From Marchantia polymorpha subsp. ruderalis (taxonomy: Eukaryota; Streptophyta; Marchantiopsida; Marchantiales; Marchantiaceae): a stretch of 64,000 nt of DNA. Location of the stretch: NCBI GenBank assembly GCA_037833965.1, contig AP031353.1, positions 6,078,501-6,142,500 on the forward strand, read 5' to 3'. The notes under the pieces are model-generated. The model did no database searches. It was not told the origin of the DNA and saw nothing but the letters and a program-made list of their open reading frames with translations. How positions within the stretch are numbered: position 1 is the first letter of the stretch; every line of letters starts with the position of its first letter. Of the stretch, positions 45,966 through 57,750 are shown in pieces. The position numbers and the translations under genes were made by a program.

Positions 45966-47174
45966 TCTTACGACGCCCCATTTCGTCCATCCCACGATCG
46001 AAAAGCTTTTGGATTATTTATAAAAGGCTCCAGCACTTTTAGACATCCAATGAGTCCGGAACCATGCAGCATACCCCCAGCTCCGACTGCACAATGAGGT
46101 TGTAAAAGATGCCCATTCGATCGAAAAGTTTCTCCCAAGGATAAGATCGGAAATCGCATCTCCAGGACCGAAAAACAAGACTTTTCTCCTGTGACCAGCT
46201 ACATCTGAGACCGGATGCATTCCACTCAGGGAAGGCAATAGTCGCACCGTAGCAGAAAACAGCCTCCTCCACCCGCTGCAATGAAACCATGAAACGTTAC
46301 AGTTGGCGTTAACCGAGAGCGGTGTGGCTCGAGAGGAAATGGTACCAAGCCTACCGACCCCTGCCTCTGCCTCGGGACGGGCGCATCCCGAAGCTAGGTA
46401 CAGTTCATGGGTACGGTATGACGTCTGTACGGGAGCAGACACACTAAATTAGAGGAGCTCGTCGCAAAAGTCTCACCGAATTGTAATCACGGGGTGGGCA
46501 CGCTCTTACTGCAGGGCTGCAGGCTCTAGGCTCTAGCCCACCCTTCGCCTTGCTCTTCGCCTTCCCACGGTCCTGGTGCTCGTCACCCGCGATCCCTTCG
46601 ACTGCAGCAGCAGCAAAGTTCGGCGGTGTCTTCTTCTCTTGGCAACAACAACCTTTTCAGATCTGCTGGTCTCGTGTCCTAACACCTGTCTACGAGTGCT
46701 CTAGTGCACTCCACTTCCGTTCTCCTCCATAGCCATAGCATATTAGGTTGCCATAGCATTGCATAGTATAAGCAGCCAGACGTACAAAAATTACATGCAT
46801 GCATGTCCAGCCGTAAACGCCAATGCTCACTCATGTGCTCTTCTTCTATCCTGACCTATTATTGTCTGTCTCTTTCTACTGCCCTGAGTTCGAGTTTGCT
46901 GCACTTCACGAAAAGGAGCAGAACAAGCGAGCGCCACATCAAGTCCATATGTACTACTGTTCTAGTATTGCGTGTGATAAGTGGTGGTATTGAACTTGCT
47001 CTGACATCCAATTGAACCATAGCTGCAACAGTCCACCAACATGGAGGGCAAAATGTTGAGTGAAACATGGCCGAAACACGTAGTGTGGGCGGAAGTACGA
47101 ATGAAGTTTACGGAATTCATTTCCGGACACCATCCTTTGGGAAGATCCGTCATCAGTGCGAGGAAGCTGGCTAC

Positions 47175-47177
<3 letters not shown>

Positions 47178-47210
<33 letters not shown>
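47178..47210. repeat. (TA)n microsatellite
   Basis: An uninterrupted TA dinucleotide run of about 33 bp, likely to be length-polymorphic. Confidence 0.95.
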
Positions 47211-47213
<3 letters not shown>

Positions 47214-50200
47214 GGAACACGTGAGCTAAGACTTGTGAGCTTGAAGATCTTACATTACCTGGTGAAGTAACTTGAACCACCTGAGTAGTTGTATGATGAT
47301 TTTTTCACGTGTCTTCCAGTGATAAATTTTATGAGAATTGCAGAATTCTCATAAGTCTGTCAGAATTGTTGCCCTAACAACCACACCCAAGCATGTTCAA
47401 TTCAGCAAAGAGTCAATCAATACAAAGCCTCCATCGGTTTAGGAAATCCATGCATATCAAGAAGGCAGGTTGTTCCTGGTCAATGATGCCAACTTTGCGT
47501 CATGACGATGAAAAAAAACAGTTCTCAACAAGTGGCCAGAATTGAAATTGTGGCTGCAGTACAAATAACGGTAAATGAGATGTTCATATATTGCATTCGT
47601 TAGTAAGGGCTCTACATTGAAAGTCGGCCGGAGAAGTGTCCATGATTTGCCCGAAGTAACATACTCATCCAAAGAACCAATACTCACCCGGTGGCGAAGT
47701 AAAATTTGATGCTTCTGTGTTAATCTACAAGGAGAACGTCGGCGAAAGGTCTAACCTTTCGTACAGAAAAGTCGTACTAGAAACGTGGACGAAACGAAAT
47801 TAAAACTAATGCACCTATGCTTGATGGTTTTGGTGATGATTATACGTAAGGATGTTGAATAAGTAAGACTAATCCTCGTTTGCCGAGTCACGAACAACTA
47901 GACGCCGTGATGAAGTTAAAACTGTCTGAGGAGGACTTGACCTCTTCGAGAATCCGTGATCACAATAAACTCATGTGCTAACTGAAGGCATGTATAGACA
48001 TGACAATGTGACACTATAGAATAGTTGTATGAATGTTGGAGATGCCAAAAATACCTCCTAGCATTGAATGAAGACAGACAAGTGTCAGTCTAGATTCCCC
48101 CATCTTGAATCATTATGAGCTTCAAGCTCACAACGCCTGTCTGGGTGGGTCTGTCATGATGTGGATACAAGCTCGTTTGGGTTACATACATCAGGACATA
48201 ACTAGGCCGCCGTGCTCCAAGACCATTCCCTTTCGTGTCCAACCGTACAAAAAATCATATCTCTCGAATATGCATGTTTGCAAATATAGAAATAATCATA
48301 TGAAGACCAGTGAACACCATAAATTCATATCGAGGTCTCAACTATATATAAAAATCACTTTCTTGAATCTGTCATTACAAAGTATCGTCATACAACTTCC
48401 TTCTTTCAATCATTTTTTACATCACTCAAATATATATATAAAAAAGAAATTGTAAAAGTAAGCATCTGACTTTGCATAGCTATTTCATTCACTCTCCATG
48501 TTATTTGAATTATAAAATTGTAATCCATGAAAATATATTTAAAAATATAGGTATTTAATACTATCTAAAATAATAGGTACTCTTTATTCCCCTTCAAAGT
48601 TCGCGAGTAGCTTCTGATAGTATCTCAAGTGGATTAACAAGAAAAAAGTTGAGAGAAACTAGTGACTATTAATCGTTCTACAGTTAAAGTGTAAACTGCA
48701 GAACGAGTGTCCGAAGGGTGTCCACATGAAGATGTAAACTTTCTACAATCCTTCCACCTAAAACTTAAAAATGCTATATATACGATTTGAAATAGTATAT
48801 ATAGCATGAAATAGAGAGTGGTGCAATCCACTTAGGTTCTTGAGAAGCTATGATTTATTTGAACTTTCGGCACGATAAAATGGGAATCAGCCCTATACAG
48901 TAAGTGTTTCCACCGCTGTTGTTTATATTAGTTCGTGCGGGGACGAGTCGTAACCGTTAGGACTTGATGGCGGGACGCTTTTGGCATGGGGACGTGTTCG
49001 AGGTTCGGATAAAGGCAAACGAATATACAAATGAATTTCAGTCCAAATATCAGTTTACTTGTGTCACGAGGGTGTTTGACTCAGAGTCTGCGAGGAAAAG
49101 ATATCCTGCCTAGAGACTCGCTCGCGCATGAAGAGAGAGAGAGAAGAAGCGTAAAGACGAGGTCCCGTCCGTGTCGTCTGCGCAGTTTGGAGAAACGAGG
49201 ATGATACATACGTGATTCATGCAAGCTTTTGTCCATTTATACCCATGGCATTATGTTGCAGAGCCGAGCATCCTGGATGAGATCTTTAATAGCCCAAATA
49301 AGCGACTGGAGTTCAGTTGTTAACTTTGCGCGAAAACGATCTCTGCCAGGATTTTGTCCGCTCACGGGGCGGCACTGCATACGTACTCATCGTCGATCGA
49401 TGATCAGCGCGAATATGCATGGTTCGCGTGAGGCGATGTTCGAGACGGGACGAAGTACAACGTCGAGCCAAATTCGGGCCCTTTGGGTCAAAATCAGGGT
49501 CTCATGCATGCTTGGATCAATCCGACGTATCGATGACCTATTTTATTGTTTGTTCTCATGGGGGGAGCACATTGTTGCGCGTTCCACGGGCCAGCGCGCG
49601 GGCCACCGGGCCGGCATTCCTGCTACATGGAGCGACGGCCCAAGTCATGATACAAGAACTCTGGAGTTTGGACCGGATACCGGTACCGGTTCGGTCGAAG
49701 GCACCGGCTCGATCAATTTAATCATTCCCTAGATGCTCCATGATAGGGAATATTTGTACTCCGTATTCCAACTTCCCCGCAGGCGTATCTCGAATCGTAT
49801 TATTGCTTGTGCTATCGCTTGGCTCGAGGATTTTCTGCGTCGCGATACCTATCCCGGATACTCTACAGATGCAGCCGAATCGTACATACTGTGATCGGAT
49901 ACGCATGTTCGCTTCACCTTTCAGTCGCCCGATATCGATTTGTAGAGCTCTTGGTAAATACACCCCAGAGATATCTGAGGAAGTTTGCGGCAAGCGTGCT
50001 GGATACGCGCCTTGCGATCGATACAGTTATTCATGCACACCGGTGTAAGTGGCACAAACCATTGCGTCGATTTTCAGCAATAGTTATCAGCGTTTTGAAT
50101 AAAATTTCTGATTTTAATAACGGCAGTGACCAACTTGGCGGGTAATGTGACGTACCATCCTTTTTTTCACGTGGATGAACAAAATATACAGGAGAGAATG

Positions 50201-51763
50201 TTTTGCCGCATTTAATGATTCGATTAAAAGACTATTTTTTTCCTCCATTTTTGGCCATCCGGCAGAACCGCAACTCAAGCAGTTCAATGAAGCTTACAAA
50301 TAATGTATATATCATTCAGTGTAGAAAACAAAGTTATGACTAATACAAAGTTAGAGCTGAATGGAAAAGAAAAGTAACCATTGAATACTTTCCAAATTAT
50401 TCGAAGCTGTCTTAAAGCACCATGGTTAATGAGAGATTTGATTGTGTATCAATCCACGGTAACCAATACCTACTTGGTAAAACTTACCCACATTAATCAA
50501 AATGTTGATTAAACTTCCTTAAGTGCAGATTAAAAATCTGGATCAGTCATATTGCGTTATATATTTCCGATATCTATCAATGGGAATCTCTGCAAAGGTA
50601 AAACTTTAGTCTATGCCAATTAAGGGCTATAAATGCAAGAAACTTCATGATGATTTCTTGCATCAGAGTAGCTATTGATTTAATGTCATGTGTGTCATCC
50701 TAATATGAAAAGAAATCATTAAATTTTTAATTGTATGAAAATATATGACAAAACCATGTAATGGGCTTATAACATTTGGAAAAACAATGTGCTTGTTACG
50801 ATCCATTTGCAATTAATTATACTCTAAACAAGGAAAAACAGGGAAAAAGAAGAACACCAACTACAAAAAACGAAAAAGCTGGTTGTCGTACCATAAGAGC
50901 CTGCAAAGTGTGACAAATGATGGGCAAATGATGGGAAGTTTCATGTCGCACCATGAAATAAAGCCTGACTGTGGTGACACGACCTAATGAAGTCCGGGGA
51001 TGTATCGGCTCAGAGTGCAGGAGGAAGACCGGGTTCAACATAACCATGGTTGGAGAGGGCTGAGTTGACTGTGACGGGATAAAGCGGGAGGATGATGGGA
51101 GGCAGTACAGGGACTGGGGTCGGGGTCAGGGAGGGAGGGAGGGAGGGGCCAGGACGGGGACGGGAGTTTGACCCTTTGAGGGGGAAAGGGAAGTACGGTA
51201 GTGTAGGATGCTGTTGTTGTTCGTCGGAAGGGAACATTTGAGAGGGAGCGGTGGTGGGTCAGCGTACAAGAGACAAGGGTGGGGACCATGGACCCGGGAA
51301 CCTGCATGATCTCCGGAGATCTCATATTTGTCTGGACTGCAGATGGTGCCAAAGCTCGATCTCTTGCCCTTACGCTTTACGTTAGTCGCACACCGGGCAC
51401 ATGAGAAGTGAGGAAAACAATCCGTTCGATGGGCTCCGGCCGAGCCAGAGGCGTCCGTTCGGAATATGCCGCTCCAGATTCGACGAGCGCAGTGGCCTCG
51501 GCCGCAGGCATTTCTCCCATTTCCTGTTCGACTGCGTGGCATGAGATCCGAGCTTTCTGGTACAGGCCTTCCTTGTCTTAAAGCTCGATCTGAAAGGCTG
51601 CAGCTCGGCAGCCGTACCTTTTCCCGTCCATATTCTGACTATTCCGGCATCGTATGTCCTTCACTCCCTTCGCATTCCCTCGTTCAAGCCAGAGAGCATC
51701 GAAGACTCGAAGCCTCATCGTTCCCAGCCCCAAATCCAGCCTGGAATGTGCATGAGCAGAGCA

Positions 51764-51802
51764 TAGAGAGAGGGAGAGAGAGAGATAGAGAGAGAGAGAG
51801 AG
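51764..51802. repeat. (GA)n microsatellite with interruptions
   Basis: A GA run broken by ggg and ata, in GC-rich DNA about 2 kb upstream of the SRPBCC-like gene. Confidence 0.85.
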
Positions 51803-52554
51803 CATGTAGCAGAGCAGCCGACGACGATCAAGACATTCCCTTGCCTCGCCTTTCCCTTTTTCCTTTCCCCGGCCTGCCTGCTCTGCTCTGCTCTGATCTG
51901 CCATACCCGACGACGACGACGACTGTAGACAACGGGCCGGGCCAGGAAGTCGTCGGGGCTGAGCTTCTGGCCCAATGGAATGGATGAGCCGAGCAGCAAA
52001 GTCATCGACTTGAAGCTCAACGGGTGGGGGCTGCGCTGCGCTGTGTTGTGTGTCCATGCGCGTGGAGTCATCCCTTGGCGAACAGTGAGCCTGAATGGGA
52101 GGATTCCGGCATCGAAACCCTCTAGATCTAGCACGCGCACTGTTCGGTGGTTGCAGCCAACCAGCCAGCGAGCAGTTGCGAGCCAAGGGCCAGAGGGCTT
52201 AGCGGCGAGCAGATGAGAGTACAGAGTAGGTGGAAGATGGCGAAGAGCAAGCATTTGGACAGAACGGGGCGGGGGCCGAAAGTCCGGGCTCGACAGGGAC
52301 TTGCGTGGCGACGGGGCATACGGGCTGCGCCATCCCTCTCGCCTGTAGCGACGGCGGTCGAGCTGGACAGTGGCGCAAACAAATGCCTGTGGAATCGAAC
52401 TGCTCTGAAATCCTCTGCACAGTCGAAGGCCAGCCAGCAGGCGGGCGGGCAGGAAGGCTGGTACGCATACGATCCGTAGAGTCCAACATTCCGGTGGCGG
52501 GGAGCGACGGATGGATGTCGGGGGGAATTACGTGAAATGGACGCTGCTGCTCTG

Positions 52555-52745
52555 AGAGGACGGAGGAGGGGCGGACGGAGGGAGGGAGGGAGGGAGGGCG
52601 AGGCCGTGGGCGGAAATTAGAATATGAAAAAACAGGGGACGGGACGGGAGGGGACGGGAGGAGGACGAGGGGGGGAGGCGCTTATAATAGCAAGGAGGGT
52701 GGGGGAGGGGCGGGGGGAGAATGAAGAGATGGCCGAAGGAGGCGA
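52555..52745 (+). repeat. Guanine-rich purine tract
   Basis: Nearly 190 bp with many runs of three or more Gs, including four tandem GGGA units (52577-52598) and gggacgggacgggagggg near 52635. The layout would allow G-quadruplexes on the plus strand. It sits about 300 bp upstream of the TATA box at 53019. Confidence 0.75.
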
Positions 52746-53018
52746 GGATTTGGGTACACGCGATTCACGATAGGGGAAGATACCTACATGGCGTGCCCAT
52801 GTGCCAGCAGCACCTGTTGCGGCTGCGTCTTCTCGCGGATCGTGACGATGCATGATTTCGTGAGCGGGGTTCGGCTCGAGGAGCGCGCGGCAGCAGCAAG
52901 GGTCGGGGGCTCAGTGTCCGATTGCTTGATTCGAGGTGGTGGAAGACTTCGACTAACAAACTTGAATTCGGTTCCATCGGTCATCTTATGCCCCGCGCCT
53001 CCTCTTGTGCCCGCTGCA

Positions 53019-53027
53019 CTATAAGAG
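53019..53027 (+). promoter_or_regulatory. TATA box upstream of the SRPBCC-like gene
   Basis: ctataagag in a GC-rich setting. Transcription would be expected to begin about 30 bp downstream, near 53050, giving a leader of roughly 730 bp to the ATG at 53785. Part of that leader may be an intron ending at tgcag (53761-53765), just before the coding start. Confidence 0.5.
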
Positions 53028-53264
53028 CCTCGTCTGGCGACCGCCACTGATGTGTGAGCTCAAGAGTTCATCCGAAATCCAGCACCAGCCCGCATTCTGA
53101 CCGACCGTCCTCTACCTCCTCCTAGGCACTTTTGGTTGCTCCTCCTCCTCCACCAACAACAACATAATCCAACCAAGTCCAGCAGCACGCAGCACGCAGC
53201 AGCCTCCAGTCTCCTCAGACTTTAGACCTGCTCGCTCTCTCTCACCTCTGCTTGTAAACTTGTA

Positions 53265-53267
<3 letters not shown>

Positions 53268-53293
<26 letters not shown>
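53268..53293. repeat. (CT)n microsatellite in the leader
   Basis: A perfect CT dinucleotide run of about 26 bp downstream of the TATA box, so probably in the transcribed leader. CT tracts are common in plant 5' leaders. Confidence 0.9.
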
Positions 53294-53295
<2 letters not shown>

Positions 53296-53784
53296 CTTTC
53301 TGAATCACTACTTCTATAATTACGTGTGCAATTGTAGGTCCAGTGGACTCGACATTATTAGTCTCTAGACCGTTAATTCGACAAATGGAGTTCAGTGCAC
53401 AATTCACTTAACAAATTGTGCTTCATGTCCATGTAGTATCGATTTTTCTCCTGCCAGTTTATAGTATATGCTCTCGCAGACCACCTCTCTCTCCAAGTTT
53501 TTCCAGACCACTTACCACATTGTAATCAGTCTGAGCATTTCGCTCGACACTGTCTCTCAAAACTCGTATTATATCGTTTCATTCAGCTTATTTTATTTTT
53601 TGTCACTACAAGTAGGTCCCGTCTGAGGCTTGCAGTTGTCTCGACTGAGTCAATGTCGACCAAGTAGTTCCCTCTTTCGGAGGTCAAGTGAAAATTGAGA
53701 GAGTGATTGCTCGCATTGCTGCGAATGGAAATGGTCTGACACGAGATAAATATTTGGGTGTGCAGGCGTGAGTTGCCAGGAGTG

Positions 53785-54234
53785 ATGTCGAAGTGGTATG
53801 GATCAGTGTCGGATACAGTCTCGGTCTCCATAGACCGAGTGTGGGAGGTAGCCGAGTTCGGGAACTTGTCCAGATGGGACCCGTCGTCGATCGAGAGCAG
53901 CGACATCGTGTGGGGCGACGGCTGCAGCGAGGGCTCCATCCGCTGCGTCGTCTTCAGGTACTCCGATGGCTCGCCCGGCTCGCTGTACGAGCGAATCACC
54001 GAGTACGACCCCTACGACTACACGTACACGTACGTTCTGGACGAGAACCCCTTCGGCTACGAAAACTACGAATCTACCTTCAGCCTGGATGACTGTGGCG
54101 ATGGCCGCACCACTGTCAACTGGTCCTTCGAGCTGGACCCCATGGACGACTACTCGCGCGACAACATCGTCGGCCACATCGAGGACGTGTTCCAGCGGCG
54201 CATTTCTCTGCTCGAAACCGCCGCTTATGATTGA
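53785..54234 (+). CDS. SRPBCC / lachrymatory-factor-synthase-like protein
   Basis: A single exon of 149 residues from ATG 53785. An in-frame upstream extension to 53758 has no ATG, and the sequence just before (tgcag at 53765) looks like a splice acceptor, so 53785 is preferred. The pattern KWYGSVSDTVSVSIDRVWEVAEF-x5-W, then a GC-x-EGSIRCVVF strand, YERITEYD, TYTYVLDENPFGYENYESTF and a long C-terminal helix is that of the polyketide-cyclase/START-like SRPBCC fold in plant LFS-like and related ligand-binding proteins. Members are cytosolic hydrophobic-ligand binders or small isomerases; the ligand here is unknown. There is no signal peptide. The gene is acidic and strongly GC-rich at third positions, unlike the other genes in the window. 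It could instead be classed with PYL- or MLP-type relatives. Confidence 0.82.
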   Translation: MSKWYGSVSDTVSVSIDRVWEVAEFGNLSRWDPSSIESSDIVWGDGCSEGSIRCVVFRYSDGSPGSLYERITEYDPYDYTYTYVLDENPFGYENYESTFSLDDCGDGRTTVNWSFELDPMDDYSRDNIVGHIEDVFQRRISLLETAAYD

Positions 54235-54322
54235 TAATCAGCCGACAGAGAACTACTCTCCCGCCAGCTCCTGCTCGGGAGGGCCGCAGAATGACAAATA
54301 TGTGTAATCATAGTCGTCCTAT

Positions 54323-54354
54323 AGTCAGTCAGTCAGTCAATCAGTCAGTCAGTC
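54323..54354. repeat. (CAGT)n microsatellite
   Basis: Seven to eight tetranucleotide units with one variant (caat), about 90 bp after the SRPBCC-like stop codon, probably in its 3' UTR. Confidence 0.9.
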
Positions 54355-54378
54355 CCAGAAAACGAGAGTGTGAGAGAT

Positions 54379-54406
<28 letters not shown>
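54379..54406. repeat. (GA)n microsatellite
   Basis: A perfect GA run of about 28 bp downstream of the SRPBCC-like gene. It is the reverse complement of the CT run in that gene's leader. Confidence 0.9.
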
Positions 54407-54411
<5 letters not shown>

Positions 54412-57400
54412 GAGAGGAAGTCGGAAAATTCAGCGCCGGGGAGAGAAAAAATGTGAAGAACCCAGCAGGTGAATCAATGCAGCGCTTACTAATCGACCCA
54501 CAGGAACGCAGGTGTTTTTTTCGCACACGACTCAGAAGGAGAAGACCATCTATCAAGCAAATTTTTTAGTGAATTCGACCACACATGACCACGAAAGGCA
54601 TTTCGACGCGCGAATTCCTCTGATCATCAACTGCGACCAGAGATTCAGACCCAGTCCTCGTTATCGGCTGTCAGGAAATGCGAGAGGGGGAGAGAGAGGA
54701 GGACAGAAATAGTGAGGTGTACACGCACACATACACACACGGACACATATGATCAGCAATTTCGATAGATGGCACAGCTGCGAACGACTCCATCGAAGCT
54801 TCAAGACGAGAGTGAATGTCCTCTCTTCGGCCCAGAACGTGGGCGCACATGGAGACTGCGAGTCATGGACGTCAAATGGCTCCTCACCAACACCACCACA
54901 AGCACCACCACCACATATATCGACTACTAACTTGTACCACTAGAGATGATGTTACTACTATCGGACCTGGTACTCACTTATAGCCACAAACGACCTCTCG
55001 GATGACTCCCAGTGAGAAATGGTATTTCAAGGGAGGAAGCATCAGGAAGAGTGTGTTTACATCCGGATGGCGCTCACACACACTTACAAGTACACGGCCA
55101 CTTTGAATTCAGACAGACCCCCATACACAAATGCGAGGCAGGTAGGGCAGCCAGCCAGCGAAGCGGGGTGGCAACAGTGCTCTTTTCTTCCGAAGAATGA
55201 ACTAAGCATCAAGTGGAACATGTTTTGCCCGGAGAGTTCAGATCTCTGCAGGCGTGATTACAACAACTCCAATTCAACAGACGAAACAACAACCAGCTGG
55301 ACGCTGTCAGGACGGGATACGAATGCCAGTGGCCTTCAGCAACGAGTCTCAACATTCGACCGATCTATAGAACAAGCAGATATCGACGTCTTTGCACAAT
55401 CAGTGAAAATCATACTGATGTGCATCTTTTTTTCAGGGCGAGCTCGCCCTGTTTCCCAACACCCACTTGTTTCCCTCGGGAGGTGACCTTTTTTGGAGAT
55501 ATCGATGTACACATAGATACGACCGCCAGTCCAGACCAGTCCAGTCCAGCTTTGATTTCGTAGATTTTTTCGATGCTTTAGTGAAAGAACCGCAGTGATA
55601 CTTACCTTTTTTCCAGGTTTAGGTTGCCGCAGATGATGCTCACCAACATACTGAATGAACCTAGGCCTGCTAGTTACGATCCTTCTTGTTATACAAGCAA
55701 GTAGCCAGCTAACCCGCAGCTTTACTTTGGCCTCGCATCTTGTAATATATTTTAGACATAACACTCACTCACGTAGAGCGACACAGAGCGCGCGCTCCAT
55801 CTAATCACGGAGGTAGGTTCTACCTCGTCATTTGTAAACATATTCATGTCATACGCCAACCACGCTATAAAAGACCGCCTTGTTCTTATTACGACGTTTC
55901 GCATGTCGGTCAGATTATGAATCTATTTTGGCCGCGGCAGGTCGCTTGGCTATGTTTCCCTTCCACGAATGCATGATGCTTCTGAATCCTCATCGAATTC
56001 GTGTCTTATACCTTAAAAAGCCCAAGGGCCGGTACCCCCGGCTCTCGTCTCGTCTCATTGCACCCATCTCCCGAGTCCATGTTGAAGAGCCCTGATTTTG
56101 GACCTCTTGGACTCTCGTTGGGCTGCCGCGTTGCGCTCGCAGAACATCTGCGGCCCCACCAACGGACTCGTCGCCGGACTTGGTTGCGATCTCGGAGGCC
56201 GTGAAGTCGAGAACTGGGCTCATAATCGGCATTCCGCCAGGATTCTGACTGACTGACTGTCTGACTGTCTGTCTCTCTGTAATGCGGTGATGAAATTCAC
56301 CATCTGCTGCTAGCATATCGGAGCTTGTCACCGACCGGTCTCGTTCTTCTGAGGAAGGTGCTTTGCTCTGAAGACTGCAACGCGTCCACAACAATCCCCC
56401 AGAAGAGCCTCGGGCTGACCCCGCGTCTCGAGTTTCATGGCCATGGCCCGGACGACACATATGTAAAGTACGTTGATTGGTCGCCCATGTGGCGGCCAAG
56501 CCCAGATGTCTGAGCCTCTCGGAGTCGAAGCTGACACTTGGCCTACCTTTGGGACCTTCAAAAGAGAACTACGGACGGGCGCAGTTTCCAAGGCCGGCGA
56601 GGATGAGGACCAAACTCGCGATTGGCCAGCGAACTCATCGGGCACTTGAGGCCTCATCAGCACACGGCACTTGCAGGGCAGACGAGGGCCGATGGGTGAT
56701 GCATCGGAGCGACGGTCGCTGACACGACGCCCTCGGGCTCCATAGCCCGGGACGAGTGTTGCAACCGTGTTTGCCGAGGACCTCCCGAGCTTGAGATCAG
56801 ATCGAGAGAGGTGGCAAGGAGCCGTCGCTTCACACGGTTCGGCCTTGACATGGATCCGGCAGCTTGGCCATCACTCGATCGATCGATGCGGCCCTCGCCA
56901 GGAGGAGCAGCATGAGGGGCCTTGCTCTGTTTCGGATGCCGGAGTCTCGTGCACCCCAAAGGCGGGCCAGACGAAGCTTCCGGGTCCAGGAAACGAGCGC
57001 AAGCGCTAAAAGGTCACAGATCGGAAGTGCGACCGGAAGTGGAGGGTGGGGAGGGGGAGGGTTCGTCTCATTCTATGACATTCCTCCGGGCCCACAAATC
57101 TAGGATGACCTACTGCACAGGTCAGACCTACGTCTGCTGTCTGTCGCCATAACCGAAGAACCTGCAGAGCAGCCGTTAGTGGTTTGGATCCCACAGGCGC
57201 TGCGCGACGCATCTCATGATGCGAGTCTGCGGCACCGGATTGCGAGTCGTAGAAGGGAGGCGCAAAAGGAAGAAAAGGTGTACGGAGACAAGGCCGCGGG
57301 CGGGCGGGCGGGCGGGCGGGCACGCAGTCATGTCCCCGTCGTCATCCGGCTCCGGACTGTGGTAGCGACAATGGACCAGACGTCATGCAAACTGAAACAG

Positions 57401-57750
57401 CAGAGACGTGGAACCGGATGCCCTTTGTCGTCCTGCTTCGGCGCGATTCTTGCAGATTCTCGGTCATTCCGAGCTCATCCGTACACTTTTGTGGCTCTAT
57501 TCTGGGACCTGGTATTTTCCTCGGGCTCTTGGATCTCTCGTTCCGTTTTCTTCTGTCAAATAGAGCGAGCTCTTGACTTGTGGAAGTAAACCGAACCCAT
57601 TGGCCCGTCCCATCATCCGACCGTTCTCTGGCTGCTGAATCCTGCTCGACGCGTTCAGATTAGTTTCGAGAGTCAACTTCACTTAGCAGCTGCATGCTCG
57701 ACTACGTGAGCGAGAGTGAAGTGAACGTTAGAGCCCGGATTGGTTTTTGC
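54407..57750. other. GC-rich gene-free DNA
   Basis: Many overlapping frames occur on both strands, but none has an ATG-led, domain-bearing reading. A good TATA motif (TATAAAAG at 55866-55873) is present, but no gene is seen within reach downstream. Short runs of gactgact/gtctgtct occur at 56246-56278. Confidence 0.4.
57297..57320. repeat. (CGGG)6 microsatellite
   Basis: Six CGGG units, able in principle to form a G-quadruplex. Confidence 0.9.

Larger units (their letters stand above)
45966..53018. other. Large gene-free region: mixed then GC-rich
   Basis: No coding gene is supported over 7 kb. The minus-strand frame at 46278-46046 follows a fair acceptor (tttcattgcag) but leads to no family I can name. 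48.2-48.6 kb and 50.2-50.8 kb are AT-rich islands. From 51 kb the DNA is GC- and purine-rich, with overlapping frames on both strands that look like chance. The 3' half is probably the distal promoter of the SRPBCC-like gene. Confidence 0.4.

Noticed and set aside
46046-46278. Possible minus-strand exon after tttcattgcag
   Set aside because: The frame is aromatic-rich and plausible, but no upstream or downstream exon could be joined and no family was recognised.
51466-52254. Several 100-200 codon frames on both strands
   Set aside because: Mutually overlapping, low-complexity and without domains; typical of GC-rich non-coding DNA.
55866-56095. TATAAAAG followed by a 71-codon frame
   Set aside because: The frame begins with TTG and has no recognised features; the TATA motif alone does not define a gene.
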